This document shows, one piece after another, positions 1 through 8,671 of a stretch of DNA of 33,609 bases. A program made the translations under genes and the position numbers. Source of the stretch: Pseudomonadota bacterium (lineage in GTDB: Bacteria; Myxococcota_A; Bradymonadia; Bradymonadales; GCA-2716585); assembly GCA_005804885.1 (NCBI GenBank), contig SYOX01000134.1, forward strand, positions 1 through 33,609. The letters are read 5' to 3'. Under the pieces are notes generated by a model that was not told the origin of the DNA, searched no databases, and was given only the letters and a program-made list of their open reading frames with translations. Within the stretch, counting starts at the first letter, position 1, and every line of letters begins with the position of its first letter.

Positions 1-106
1 ACCAGATGGCACTGGCCGTGACACAGAACAATCATCCTCCCAACAACCTCTCAACAACAACAACCCCCACCACGACGGGCTCCGATGAGATGTGACCAAG
101 AGACAG

Positions 107-213
107 CCTTGCGCAGCGAGGAGGGGGACAGGGGGTGGAGTACCGATCCACCCGTGTCCGTAATTCAAGCGTCCCCCCTCCTTGCGCAGCGAGGAGGGGG
201 ACAGGGGGTGGAG
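107..213. repeat. 34-bp direct repeat pair, second copy forming a hairpin
   Basis: Positions 107-140 and 180-213 are identical over 34 bases, offset by 73 bp. The second copy is preceded by a C-run, so 174-185 pairs with 189-200: a 12-bp stem with one G-T wobble and a 3-base loop. The first copy lacks the left arm. Degenerate copies of the GGGGACAGGGGCTGGAG tail continue to about 250. This looks like a small dispersed hairpin repeat. The rest of 1-336 shows no gene and no clear promoter. Confidence 0.75.
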
Positions 214-336
214 TTCGGGGACAGGGGCTGGAGTGTGGGGCTGGAGTGCTGGCCATCTGCCTCCAATTACACCACATTGCCGCACAGCATCGCGCCGCGA
301 CCGCGCGAGCCGACCCAAGCCCCGAGCCTCGTGATC

Positions 337-3300
337 ATGATCAAGAGCCCCCCTCGCCCCTCCCGCCACGCCCCGCTCTGCCAGGCCCGCCACCCGCTCG
401 CGGCCATCGCCCCCGTGATCGCCGCGCTGATCCTGACCGCCTGCCCCGACGAAGGCCCTCGGCCTCCCGCCGCCGATGACCTCTGGGCGGGCATCGCCCC
501 CCCCTCACCCGCCGACAACGACGCAACCTACGCCCTTCGCCGCAGCGCCGCCCCGCGCCCGATCCCCGATCGTCGCTGCGACCGCCCCCTCCAGATCCCC
601 CAGGACGCCGATCCGCGCCTCACGCCCCAGCTCACGACGCCCGACAACCACACACCGCCGACCCTTGCCCCCCCCGATCCTACGACGCCGCATCAGGCCT
701 CGGCCCCCCCCCACCCCGCCCTGACCTTCGAAGCCGCCTCCTGCGGCCCAAGTCGTGGCCTGACCCTCCGCTGCCCCGCTCGCCTTATCCCCACGCTGCA
801 CTTCTCCAACCCGCTCGCCGCCCAGGATCTCTCCCCCCTCATCACCATCAGCCCCGCCCCGCCCGAGGGCTTCTCCCCCCAGATCCGCGGCAACCAGCTC
901 GCGCTCGTAGGCCGCTGGCCCCCCGGACAGCGCCTCACCCTCGAAATCGCCCCCGGCCTCCTCGACATCCACGGCCAGAAGCTCGCCCGGCCCGTGCGGC
1001 TGAACATCGCCTTCGACGATCTCCCCCCCGCGCTGGACCTCTCCCTCGGCAGACGCACCCTGGGCGTCGCCCCCTCCCTCGGCCCGCGCACCCTGACGAT
1101 CACCACCCTGAACACCCCCCGCGCGACCCTCCGCGCCGCGACCATCCAACCCGAAGATCTGCTCGCCGCCCTCGACCACCTCAAGAACAACCACCTGCCC
1201 GGCTGGACCCCCTTCCCCTCCAACACCGCGCCCACCCTCGTCCGCGCCCTCGACGAGCCCACCCAATCCACGCGCAACATCCTGATATCACACACGATCC
1301 CCTTCGACGCGCTCACCCGCGGCGCCCAGACCGGCACGCTCATCCTCGCCGTCGAGGCCCCCCCAACCCGCAGACAAACCAGCGCCACCGCCAACCGCCC
1401 AGCCCAGAACCCCGCCCAGAACCCAGGCCACGACACAACCCAGAATCCAGGTCGAAACCCAAGCCACGCTCCAGGCCACGACCAGCACGGCGACCCGAAC
1501 CATGACCCGAACCATGACCCGAACAAGGTCCTGGGTAACAGCCCGAACAGCGGCCCGAACCATGACCCTGCCCTCGCCTCGATGCGACCCACGGCTCCTG
1601 GCGCGACCTCGCCCTTCGCCGCCGCCGTCATCCAGATCACCGACATCGACCTGATGGTCCGCTACGACGCCGAAGAGGTCTTCATCCTCGCCACGCGCCT
1701 GTCGACCGGGGCTCCCATCGAGGGCGCGCGGCTGACCCTCCTCGACCGCCAGCGCCGCCCCCTGTGGCGCGCCGTCACCGACGCCCAGGGCTTCGCCCGC
1801 CAGCCCGGCGCCCGAGCCCTCGATCTCCCCGGCCCCTACCTGCTCACAGCGACCGTCGACGGCGATCAAGCCGCCCTCCTGCTCGACGGGCACGGCGCGC
1901 GCGGCTTCTCCCACGCCTACACCGGCGGCCCCATCGCCCCCCCACGCGCCACCGCCGTCAGCGTCTTCACGGACCGCCCGAGCTACCGACCCGGCGAACA
2001 GGTCCACCTCAAGGGGATCGCGCGCCTGGAGTCCCCGCGCGCCGGCATCGACCCCCTTCCCTCCGCCATCAAGACGCTGACCGTCTCCATCGCGGACGCC
2101 CACGGACAGCCGCTCATCGAAGGCAGGCCCCTCCAACTCTCCCCCTTCGGCACCTTCTCCCTCTCCTTCACCATCCCCCCGACCGTCGCGCCCGGCCAGA
2201 TCCGCCTCCACGGCATCATCGACGCCGCAGACGCCGACATCGAGGTCCGAAGCTTCGGCCACGCGATCACCGTCGATGAGGCCGCCGCCCCAGGGTTCGA
2301 GGTCGAGGCCGACCTCACCCAGATCCTCCACCCGCTGGCCGACACCCTCAAGGCAGAGATCCGCGCCCGCTACGCCTCAGGTCCGCCCATGCAGGGCGCC
2401 GAGGTGCGCTGGCAAGTCCGCAGGACCCCGATCCGGTGGGCGCCGCCTGGGTTTGAGGGCTTCACCTTCGCCCCCGCGAGCCTTGGGCGCCACTTCGACT
2501 GGCGCGCCTTCGACGGCCCCCTCCCCCACGATCTCCCGGAGGTTGTCCTTGAGGGCCAGGCGCGGCTGGACGCGCGCGGCAAGTTCGAACTGGCTGAACC
2601 CCTGCCCTCGACCTGGAGCGACCCGAACACCGGCCGGGTGAGCCCGCTGGAGGGCATCTGGACGCTGACCCTGGAGGCCGTGGTGACGAAAGGTCAAGGA
2701 GTACATGCCTTTACGAGCGCGACCTCGACGCTGCACCCGGCCTCCTTCGCCCTCGGCTTGAAGATCGACGATCCCATCCCAGACGCGGGCACCCGCCTTG
2801 AGGTCAGCGCGGTCGCCTTGACCCACGAGGGCGTCGGCCTCCCCGCTCAGGCCCTGGAGGTCGAGTTGATCGAGCGCGAGCCATCGGGCGGCGAAGGGGT
2901 TGTCTCGCGCTGCGCGCTGACGAGCGGGGCCGAGCCTGTCTCATGCGGGCTGGATTTGCCCCGACCCGGCTACTTCGAGGTTCGACTCAGGGGCCAGGAC
3001 GACCAGGGGCGACGCGTTCGGGCGGGGCAGGCGGTCTACGTCGCGGGCAGAGGCCCGGTGGCGTGGCGGCAAGCGGTGGGGGAGGTCGGGCTGGTGTCCG
3101 ACAAGGCGATGTTTCAGCCAGGGGAGAAGGCGAGGCTGCTGGTCAAGTCGCCCTTTGAGCGAGCTATGGGGCTGCTGACCTTGGAGCGCGGGGGCATCTT
3201 GAGCCACCGGGTGGTCGAGATCGTCGGCGGGGCCTCTGTCCTGGAGATCGACATCGAGGCGCGCCACGCGCCGAACGTGCACGCCGCGCTGGCTCTGGTC

Positions 3301-6222
3301 GAGCGCCGAGGATCGGGGGTGGAGGGCGAGGATGGGGGCGAGGGGCGGGCGCGCTTCGCCGAGGGGAGCCTGGAGTTGCCGGTGGATCTGGCATCGAGGC
3401 GGCTGCGGGTGGAGGTGGAGGCTGGAGCGGTCGCGCCGGGCCAGGAGGCCACGATCAAGGTCCGGGTGACCGACGCGCAGGGGCGCCCCGCGGCCTCGGA
3501 GCTTGCGATCTTCGTGGTGGAGGGCGTGGAGCTGGGGGCGGGCGGTGAACCTGAGGGTGTGTCGACGCCGGAGCCGCTGGAGGCGCTCTTTCACACCTGG
3601 GATCTGGGCTCGGTGCTTGAGGATCTGCGCGCCTCGACCATCGAGGGGAGCGCGGGGCCACCGCAAGGCGTCGTGGGCGAAGACGCGGGGCCTGTGTCGC
3701 CGGTCGATGGTCGCACCTCGACGCCAGACGCGCCGTCGCTTGAGCCATTGCTTGAGCCATCGCTTGATGGTGCGAAGGTCGAGGCGGGTGGGGGAGGCGC
3801 GGCGGATCGCCTGCTTCGTCAAGCAAGCATGGATGATCACAAGACTTTTTCGGGGTCGATGGCGGCGCGGGCTGGCGGAGGGGGCGAGGAGGGGGGGCCA
3901 CCGACGGCCTTGGCGGCGCTGTCGGTGGAGGCTGATTCGGGGGGGCGCGCGGAGGTGCGCTTTCGGGCGCCGCTGAGGTCGACGACGTGGCGTGTGGTGG
4001 CCGTGGCGATCGACGAGGGTGATCGGGCGGGTGTGGGTGTGGGGGAGCTGGTGGCGCGCAGGCCGGTGGAGATCCGCGCGGTGTTGCCGCGCTTTGCGGC
4101 GCTTGGGGATCGCCTGGAGGTTGTGGCGACCGTGACGAACAACAGCGGCGAGGCTGCGCGCGTCGGGGTGGGCTTGAGGGGGGTTCGATTCGAACATGAG
4201 GGCGCGGATCGGCGGCAGATCGACCTGGGCGCGGGCCAGAGCGCGGAGGCGCGCTTTCAGATCCGCTTCACGTCTGCGGGCGAGTCGACCGTTCAGCTCG
4301 TGGCTCGGGCGAGCGCGGGGGTTGATTGGGTGGAGGTCGGGCTGCGCGTGCGGGCGGGGGAGGAGGAGGAGGCGGTGGTTGTCAACGGCGAGGCTGAGGG
4401 GGCCGCCGCCTGCGGGGTGGTCGCGCCCGGGGACGTGCGGCCGGATTACGGTGGCGTGGAGATCGACCTCGCCGCCACCGCGCTGCTTGGGCTGCGCGAC
4501 GCGGCCCTTCGCCTTGACGGGGGTGAAGCCGGCGAGGTGGAGCTGGCCGCTGGCCGCTTGCTTGTGAGGGCGCTGCAAAGCGAGCTGATTGATGGGCGCG
4601 GCGGCGTGGATCAGGGCGCGGCGCTGGCCGCCCTCAAGCGGTTGCTCTCGATGCAGCGCCCTGACGGCGGCTTCCAGGATGGGGAACCCGATCTCTACGC
4701 CTCGGCCTTTGCGCTGTGGTCCCTGCATATCGCGCGCGGCGCGGGCCTCCCCGTCCCCCGCGACGCTCTGGGGCGTTGCGCCGACGCCGTGGAACGCGAC
4801 TTCGACCGCACACTCGCTCACGACCACACCCTCGACCGCGACCTCGACCCCAACCTCGCTCACGACCGCGCTCTCGATCTCGGCCGCGCCCTCGCTCACG
4901 ACCGCGCCCTCAGCCGCGAACTCGACCGCGACCCCGACCGCAACCTCGACCGCAGCCTCGACCTCAGCCTCGATCTCGACCGCGATCTCAAGCACGGCCG
5001 CGACCTCGATCGCGAGCTTGATGGCCGACGCGCAGACGGCGAACGCGCCCGTGCCATGGCAGCCCTGGCGTTGGTCATGGCGCAGCGGGGCGACCTTGAA
5101 GACAGGCTGCGGGGGCTCTACGCGCGCCGCGACGCGCTGCCCATCGACGCGCGGCTCTTGCTGCTCGGCGCGATGGGGGTCTCGAACAAGGATCTTTACG
5201 CCAATGAGATCAATGAGTTGCAACTCAACATCCGGAGGTTGATGCGAGAAGAGGGCGACGCGATGCGCTTCGACGGGGGGTCGTTGGAGGTGGGCGGCGA
5301 TCAGGCCTCGGGCTTGTCTGGCGCGACGGGCGCGATCGGGCTGTGGGTGTGGATGCAGGTCGATCCTGGCGCGGCGATCGTCTCTGGGTTGATGCGTGGG
5401 CTGATGGCGTCCAGAGGGGAGGGGGGGAGTTGGGGAGGCACGGCGGAGGACGCGTGGGCGATCGCGGCCATGACGGCCTGGAGCGATCATTACGAGAGAG
5501 AGGCGCCCGACCTCATGGCGCGGGTGTGGTATGGGGAGGGGCTCGTAGGGCAGGTGCGCTTGAGGGGGAGGGGCGTGGTCGGGGCGCGGGTGCCGATGGC
5601 CTTCTTGCAGCAGGTCGGCGACGGGGATCTCCTGATCGCGGGAGAGGGGCGAGGCCGCCTCTATTACCGGGTGAGCCTGGTGCATGCGCCTGAGGGGGCG
5701 CGCCCGGCCCTTGCGCGGGGCGTCGGCCTGGAGCGCTCTCTGGCGCCTGCTGCGGGCCAGCCTCTCGACGCCGTCGTCGAGACGCGAGAGGGTTGGCGCG
5801 TCAAGCAAGGCGCCCTCGTCGAGATTACGCTGAGGGCCACGCTGACCGCGCAAGACGCGGCGATTCGTGGGGGCGCCGCTCTTGGGGGGCGGGTCGCTTT
5901 CTTGATCGACGATCCGCTGTCGGCGGGCCTGGAGATCCTCGACACGCGGGCGAGCGCTGTCGCCCAGGGCTTTGATCGGGCTGAACCATCGGGCGGCTCG
6001 CCGGGCGAGGATGGGGGGCGCTCGTGGCTCCGGCGGCTGGAGCGACGCGACGATCGCCTCTTGCTCTTTGGCGACGCCCCTGCGTCGGGGATCGTCGCGC
6101 ACACGATCCTCGCCGTGGCCGCGAGGCGCGGCACCTTCGCGCTGCCGCCGGCCCGCGTCGAGGGGGCGGGGGGCGCTGCGATCCTGGGTCGAACGGCTTC
6201 GCGCAAGCTCGTGATCGAGTAG
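337..6222 (+). CDS. Bacterial alpha-2-macroglobulin family lipoprotein, thioester-less
   Basis: Large envelope protein (about 1961 aa) of the bacterial alpha-2-macroglobulin family, which is thought to trap proteases in the periplasm. The chosen ATG gives a lipoprotein signal ending ILTAC with Cys36; a GTG two codons upstream is equally possible, and the frame stays open to 85 without signal-peptide character. MG2-like strand TDRPSYRPGEQVHLKG lies near residue 545, a second PGEKARLLVKSPF module near 921, and the A2M domain around Trp1218 (TTWRVVAVAI, then VLPRFAALGDRLEV). In the following helical thioester domain the usual GCxEQ is replaced by G1399-E-V-E-L, so no thioester can form, as in YfaS-type paralogues. 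Two low-complexity tracts interrupt it: Asn/Pro/His-rich (about 352-411) and Arg/Asp/Leu-rich (about 1487-1567). Base composition is C-rich in the first 2.5 kb and G-rich afterwards. No penicillin-binding partner gene is adjacent. Confidence 0.88.
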   Translation: MIKSPPRPSRHAPLCQARHPLAAIAPVIAALILTACPDEGPRPPAADDLWAGIAPPSPADNDATYALRRSAAPRPIPDRRCDRPLQIPQDADPRLTPQLTTPDNHTPPTLAPPDPTTPHQASAPPHPALTFEAASCGPSRGLTLRCPARLIPTLHFSNPLAAQDLSPLITISPAPPEGFSPQIRGNQLALVGRWPPGQRLTLEIAPGLLDIHGQKLARPVRLNIAFDDLPPALDLSLGRRTLGVAPSLGPRTLTITTLNTPRATLRAATIQPEDLLAALDHLKNNHLPGWTPFPSNTAPTLVRALDEPTQSTRNILISHTIPFDALTRGAQTGTLILAVEAPPTRRQTSATANRPAQNPAQNPGHDTTQNPGRNPSHAPGHDQHGDPNHDPNHDPNKVLGNSPNSGPNHDPALASMRPTAPGATSPFAAAVIQITDIDLMVRYDAEEVFILATRLSTGAPIEGARLTLLDRQRRPLWRAVTDAQGFARQPGARALDLPGPYLLTATVDGDQAALLLDGHGARGFSHAYTGGPIAPPRATAVSVFTDRPSYRPGEQVHLKGIARLESPRAGIDPLPSAIKTLTVSIADAHGQPLIEGRPLQLSPFGTFSLSFTIPPTVAPGQIRLHGIIDAADADIEVRSFGHAITVDEAAAPGFEVEADLTQILHPLADTLKAEIRARYASGPPMQGAEVRWQVRRTPIRWAPPGFEGFTFAPASLGRHFDWRAFDGPLPHDLPEVVLEGQARLDARGKFELAEPLPSTWSDPNTGRVSPLEGIWTLTLEAVVTKGQGVHAFTSATSTLHPASFALGLKIDDPIPDAGTRLEVSAVALTHEGVGLPAQALEVELIEREPSGGEGVVSRCALTSGAEPVSCGLDLPRPGYFEVRLRGQDDQGRRVRAGQAVYVAGRGPVAWRQAVGEVGLVSDKAMFQPGEKARLLVKSPFERAMGLLTLERGGILSHRVVEIVGGASVLEIDIEARHAPNVHAALALVERRGSGVEGEDGGEGRARFAEGSLELPVDLASRRLRVEVEAGAVAPGQEATIKVRVTDAQGRPAASELAIFVVEGVELGAGGEPEGVSTPEPLEALFHTWDLGSVLEDLRASTIEGSAGPPQGVVGEDAGPVSPVDGRTSTPDAPSLEPLLEPSLDGAKVEAGGGGAADRLLRQASMDDHKTFSGSMAARAGGGGEEGGPPTALAALSVEADSGGRAEVRFRAPLRSTTWRVVAVAIDEGDRAGVGVGELVARRPVEIRAVLPRFAALGDRLEVVATVTNNSGEAARVGVGLRGVRFEHEGADRRQIDLGAGQSAEARFQIRFTSAGESTVQLVARASAGVDWVEVGLRVRAGEEEEAVVVNGEAEGAAACGVVAPGDVRPDYGGVEIDLAATALLGLRDAALRLDGGEAGEVELAAGRLLVRALQSELIDGRGGVDQGAALAALKRLLSMQRPDGGFQDGEPDLYASAFALWSLHIARGAGLPVPRDALGRCADAVERDFDRTLAHDHTLDRDLDPNLAHDRALDLGRALAHDRALSRELDRDPDRNLDRSLDLSLDLDRDLKHGRDLDRELDGRRADGERARAMAALALVMAQRGDLEDRLRGLYARRDALPIDARLLLLGAMGVSNKDLYANEINELQLNIRRLMREEGDAMRFDGGSLEVGGDQASGLSGATGAIGLWVWMQVDPGAAIVSGLMRGLMASRGEGGSWGGTAEDAWAIAAMTAWSDHYEREAPDLMARVWYGEGLVGQVRLRGRGVVGARVPMAFLQQVGDGDLLIAGEGRGRLYYRVSLVHAPEGARPALARGVGLERSLAPAAGQPLDAVVETREGWRVKQGALVEITLRATLTAQDAAIRGGAALGGRVAFLIDDPLSAGLEILDTRASAVAQGFDRAEPSGGSPGEDGGRSWLRRLERRDDRLLLFGDAPASGIVAHTILAVAARRGTFALPPARVEGAGGAAILGRTASRKLVIE
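1393..1570 (+). repeat. In-frame Asn/Pro/His-rich degenerate repeat in the macroglobulin gene
   Basis: Degenerate repeats of AACCATGACCCG-type units encode NPAQNP, NPGHD and DPNHDPNHDPN motifs between two macroglobulin-like domains. It probably forms a flexible linker. It stays in frame, so it has expanded without breaking the gene. Confidence 0.7.
4795..5034 (+). repeat. In-frame Arg/Asp/Leu repeat insertion in the helical domain
   Basis: About 80 codons of imperfect (R/N)DLD and LAHDRAL repeats interrupt the helical thioester-like domain. The tract is locally C-rich (CTCGACCGC hexamers and 9-mers), while the gene on both sides is G-rich. It joins regular helical sequence before (GRCADAVERDF) and after (RARAMAALALVMAQRGD), as expected of a late expansion within a loop. 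Confidence 0.75.
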
Positions 6223-6410
6223 AGCGCCGCCGAAGGCGTGGCGCGCCGACAATGTGGGCGAGCCGACGACGACGCGGGCGCGCCCGCATTGGCGCGGACG
6301 CACCGACGACGTGGACGCGCCGACGTGGGCGCGCCGACGACGCGGGCGCCGACGCGGACTCGCCGACGACGCGGACTCGCCGACGACGCGGGCGCGTTCA
6401 CCGAAGAGGT
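6223..6410. repeat. GC-rich intergenic repeats with a 17-bp tandem pair
   Basis: Just after the macroglobulin stop is a possible stem-loop (about 6223-6245, GCGCC/GGCGC arms with a bulge). It is followed by many copies of CGCCGACGACGCGG-like words. The clearest is the 17-mer GCGGACTCGCCGACGAC at 6354-6370 and 6371-6387. The rest of the spacer to 6620 shows no coding ORF; translations there are Arg-rich and unlike proteins. Confidence 0.6.
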
Positions 6411-6620
6411 CGCCGATCGCCGATCGCCAATCGCAGAAGCCAACGCCGTGGATGCCGCTCGCCGCTGCCGACACCGCGTTGAACGCGTTCGCGTTCGCCG
6501 GGCGCGCTCAACGCGCCCCCTCGTGATATCAGCGCACCCATGTCGGAGGGGCACAGGCGGCGCGCATCCCCGCGCGCCCTCGTGATAGAGTGGCTTGGAG
6601 ACTTGAGCGCGGGAGGACCC

Positions 6621-7259
6621 ATGAGCGACGAGCGGGAGACAATCCGCGCCGCCTACGACCAGTGGGCGGCGACCTACGACACGAACGAGAACGCCACGCG
6701 GGATCTGGACGCGATCGCGCTGCGCGCCCAGGGCTTTGACCTGGCTGGCCTGGACGTGATCGAGTTCGGCTGCGGGACGGGCAAGAACACCGCGACGCTG
6801 CTCGAAGGCGCCCCGCGCTCGATCCTGGCTCTGGATCTGTCCGAGGGCATGCTCAGCGCGGCGCGAGCGCGCCTGCCGGATCCGCGCGTCCGCTTCGTCC
6901 AGCACGACATCACGGCGCCCTGGCCTGTCGCGGCGGCCTGCGCCGATCTGATCGTCGGCGATCTGGTCCTTGAGCACGTCGAGTCGCTGTCGGTCGTCTT
7001 CGCCCAGGCTGGCCGCGCGCTCCGCTCGGGAGGCCAGCTCTTTGTCTGCGAGTTTCACCCCTACCGCCAGCTCAGGGGCGCCCAGGCTCGCTTCGAATCG
7101 GCGGGCGAGGAGGTCAAGGTGCCCGCGTTTGTTCATGATTTTTCAGATTACGTCAACGCGGGGATCGGCCAGGGGCTCTCGGTGGTGCGGGTGCAGGAGT
7201 GGCGCGACGAGGGGGCGCTGGGGCCCCGGCTGCTGTCGATGGTGTTCGCGCAGCCTTGA
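6621..7259 (+). CDS. Class I SAM-dependent methyltransferase
   Basis: A 212-aa methyltransferase of the UbiE/Coq5-like class I fold. After an AAYDQWAATYDT segment (residues 10-21) comes motif I, VIEFGCGTGKNT (46-57), then ILALDLSEGML (motif II), the HDITAPWPVA acidic loop, and DLIVGDLVLEHVE as motif IV/post-I. The substrate is unknown; similar small enzymes act on metabolites such as quinones or on small-molecule hydroxyl or carboxyl groups. The frame opens at 6540, but ATG 6621 is chosen because GGGAGG sits about 5 bases upstream and because family members begin just before this Tyr-rich helix. It stands alone between the macroglobulin gene and a convergent minus-strand pair, so context gives no substrate clue. 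Confidence 0.85.
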   Translation: MSDERETIRAAYDQWAATYDTNENATRDLDAIALRAQGFDLAGLDVIEFGCGTGKNTATLLEGAPRSILALDLSEGMLSAARARLPDPRVRFVQHDITAPWPVAAACADLIVGDLVLEHVESLSVVFAQAGRALRSGGQLFVCEFHPYRQLRGAQARFESAGEEVKVPAFVHDFSDYVNAGIGQGLSVVRVQEWRDEGALGPRLLSMVFAQP

Positions 7260-7290
7260 GTCGCTCGCCTGCGGCGGCGACCTCTTGTTT
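7260..7290 (+). terminator. Probable intrinsic terminator of the methyltransferase gene
   Basis: Directly after the stop, GTCGC (7260-7264) pairs with GCGAC (7277-7281), and GCC (7267-7269) pairs with GGC (7273-7275) around a TGC loop, with a small internal bulge. A T-rich tail CTCTTGTTT follows. Confidence 0.45.
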
Positions 7291-7333
7291 GATGTCACAA
7301 GGACCCTCGCGAGGTCCGCGGCCGGGCTCAAGA

Positions 7334-7675
7334 TCAGGAAGACGGGGCGGACAGTCGATCGATGAGCGCCACCTTGAGGGCATCAAAGCCCTCGATCTGG
7401 GCCAGCTCGTCTCTGGCGCGCTCGCCGAGGATTCTGCGCGCGATCTCCAGGAGCGCCTCTGGCCCTTCGGCCCGAAGGCTCTCGCGGATGGCCTCGAACT
7501 TGAGTCGCTCTTCGGCGAGGATGCTCTCGCGGATGGCTTCGATCTTGAGTCGCTCTTCGGCCCGTCCGCTCTCGCGGATGGCCTCAAACTTGAGGCGCTC
7601 CTCGGCCCGTCCGCTCTCGCGGACGCTCTCGACGGTGAGCTTCTGTTCGGTGGGGGTGAAAGGCGATTGGGTCAT
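7334..7675 (-). CDS. Short protein duplicating the C-terminus of the upstream hypothetical
   Basis: A 113-aa protein with no recognised function. It is a partial copy of the end of the gene at 7751-8671: MTQSPFTPTEQKLTVESVR is identical in both, and both end in a segment like LLEIARRxLGE followed by an EGFxAL helix and IxRL. The start ATG 7675 has GGAGG five bases upstream; a TTG at 7732 would add 19 residues (LFSRGARGQLLEAI), which look like the carried-over parental frame. The middle is four 15-residue repeats (RESGRAEERLKFEAI type), predicted as a charged continuous helix or coiled coil. It follows the parental gene after a short gap on the same strand. It may be a decaying fragment or a free oligomerisation domain. 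Confidence 0.6.
   Translation of the reverse strand: MTQSPFTPTEQKLTVESVRESGRAEERLKFEAIRESGRAEERLKIEAIRESILAEERLKFEAIRESLRAEGPEALLEIARRILGERARDELAQIEGFDALKVALIDRLSAPSS
7485..7664 (-). repeat. Four tandem 45-bp in-frame repeats
   Basis: The CGGATGGC/CGGACGCT-type word recurs at 7485, 7530, 7575 and 7620, exactly 45 bases apart, each unit encoding 15 residues. The parental gene keeps about one unit near 7938-8027 followed by diverged sequence, so copy number differs between the duplicates. Confidence 0.85.
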
Positions 7676-7750
7676 GATGGCCTCCAGAAGCTGGCCTCGG
7701 GCGCCCCTCGAAAACAGGGGGGATAGGGACAAGAACGGAGTTCTCGGTCG

Positions 7751-8671
7751 TCAGCTCGATGAGGTCGGCAGTCGCTCGATGAGCGCCGCCTTGAGGGCCT
7801 CAAATCCCTCAATCTTGGACAACTCGACTCCGACTGGCTCACCGAGAAGCCGACGCGCGATCTCCAGGAGCGCCTCTCGCCCTTCGGAGTCGAGTCCTTC
7901 GGCGCGCACACGCTCCAGGTTGAGCTTCTCTTGAGCGCGGATGGCCTCGAACTTGAGGCGCTCTTCGGCCCGTCCGCTCTCGCGGACACTCTCGACGGTG
8001 AGCTTCTGTTCGGTGGGGGTGAAAGGGGACTGGGTCATGATGGCCTCCAGCAGTTCTTCTCGATCGTCCTTCGAAAGCATGGGGTCGCCGATGAGATGGT
8101 CAATGTTGCTCTTGATCTCCTGATCCGAGTCCGGTGTCCGCAACAACTTCAGCACCGAGGTCCCCTGCATCCTCTCCAGGCCCTTGACGTCCACCAGCAC
8201 CGTCTGACCCAGTCGGCAGTCCCCGCTTGCCCAGATCCCCCTCGTGCTCGACGCCACGAGGTGATTGACACCCTTGAGCGCCTTGCGCGGACGACCATTC
8301 GAGATGATCAGCAGCAAGGGCGCGCGCGACGGCTTCGCACCGCCTGCCCACTCCGCCGCCCCCTCCCTTCCCGACCCATCCGGCGCCTGCTCGACCGCCC
8401 ACCCCTCCACCACCGCCCCCCGCTTGAAGTGCGCCGTGGCCAGCTCCACAAACGAAGGCGGGCTCGACCAGTGCTCCACCAGCACCGTCCGCTCCCTGAC
8501 CGTCGAGCGCAGCACACCCCACCGCTCCGAGCCCTCGCCCACCTCCATCACACCGTCTATCGAGCGGCTCGCCTGCGGGATCCCAACCTCGGGTTTGACC
8601 TCCGCACCCGGCTCGATGAGCTGCAGACAGGCCAGCACCCGCTCCTGATGCGGACGACTTCTGCGCGCCAT
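7751..8671 (-). CDS. Hypothetical protein with charged helical C-terminus
   Basis: A 306-aa protein that I do not recognise with certainty. The start is well supported: GGGAGGT lies a few bases before the ATG at 8671. The N-terminal two thirds look globular (VLVEHWSSPPSFVELATAHF, LLLIISNGRPRKAL, GQTVLVDVKGLERMQGTSVL). The last third is a charged helix with VRESGRAEERLKFEAIR and a closing LLEIARRLLGE segment. This layout resembles myxobacterial relatives of Rpn/YhgA-like PD-(D/E)XK proteins, which also end in charged helices, but I cannot point to a nuclease motif. An internal in-frame ATG at 8038 carries the same GGAGG spacing as the start of the short downstream paralogue, so a 95-aa C-terminal product is conceivable. 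Confidence 0.6.
   Translation of the reverse strand: MARRSRPHQERVLACLQLIEPGAEVKPEVGIPQASRSIDGVMEVGEGSERWGVLRSTVRERTVLVEHWSSPPSFVELATAHFKRGAVVEGWAVEQAPDGSGREGAAEWAGGAKPSRAPLLLIISNGRPRKALKGVNHLVASSTRGIWASGDCRLGQTVLVDVKGLERMQGTSVLKLLRTPDSDQEIKSNIDHLIGDPMLSKDDREELLEAIMTQSPFTPTEQKLTVESVRESGRAEERLKFEAIRAQEKLNLERVRAEGLDSEGREALLEIARRLLGEPVGVELSKIEGFEALKAALIERLPTSSS
7938..8050. repeat. 113-bp duplicated segment (partner 7575-7687)
   Basis: By eye, 7938-8050 and 7575-7687 differ at about 5 of 113 bases. They carry the 5' part of the short gene, including Shine-Dalgarno and ATG. High DNA identity implies a recent local duplication or gene conversion. Confidence 0.85.

Noticed and set aside
32..277. Minus-strand 81-codon frame at the left edge
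   Set aside because: Lies over the hairpin repeats, has no ribosome site and a Pro/Cys-rich random-looking product.
2941..6474. Minus-strand open frame of 1177 codons opposite the macroglobulin gene
   Set aside because: It is Arg/Pro/His-rich, shows no domain or start signal, and lies opposite recognisable A2M sequence; long antisense frames are expected in GC-rich genes.
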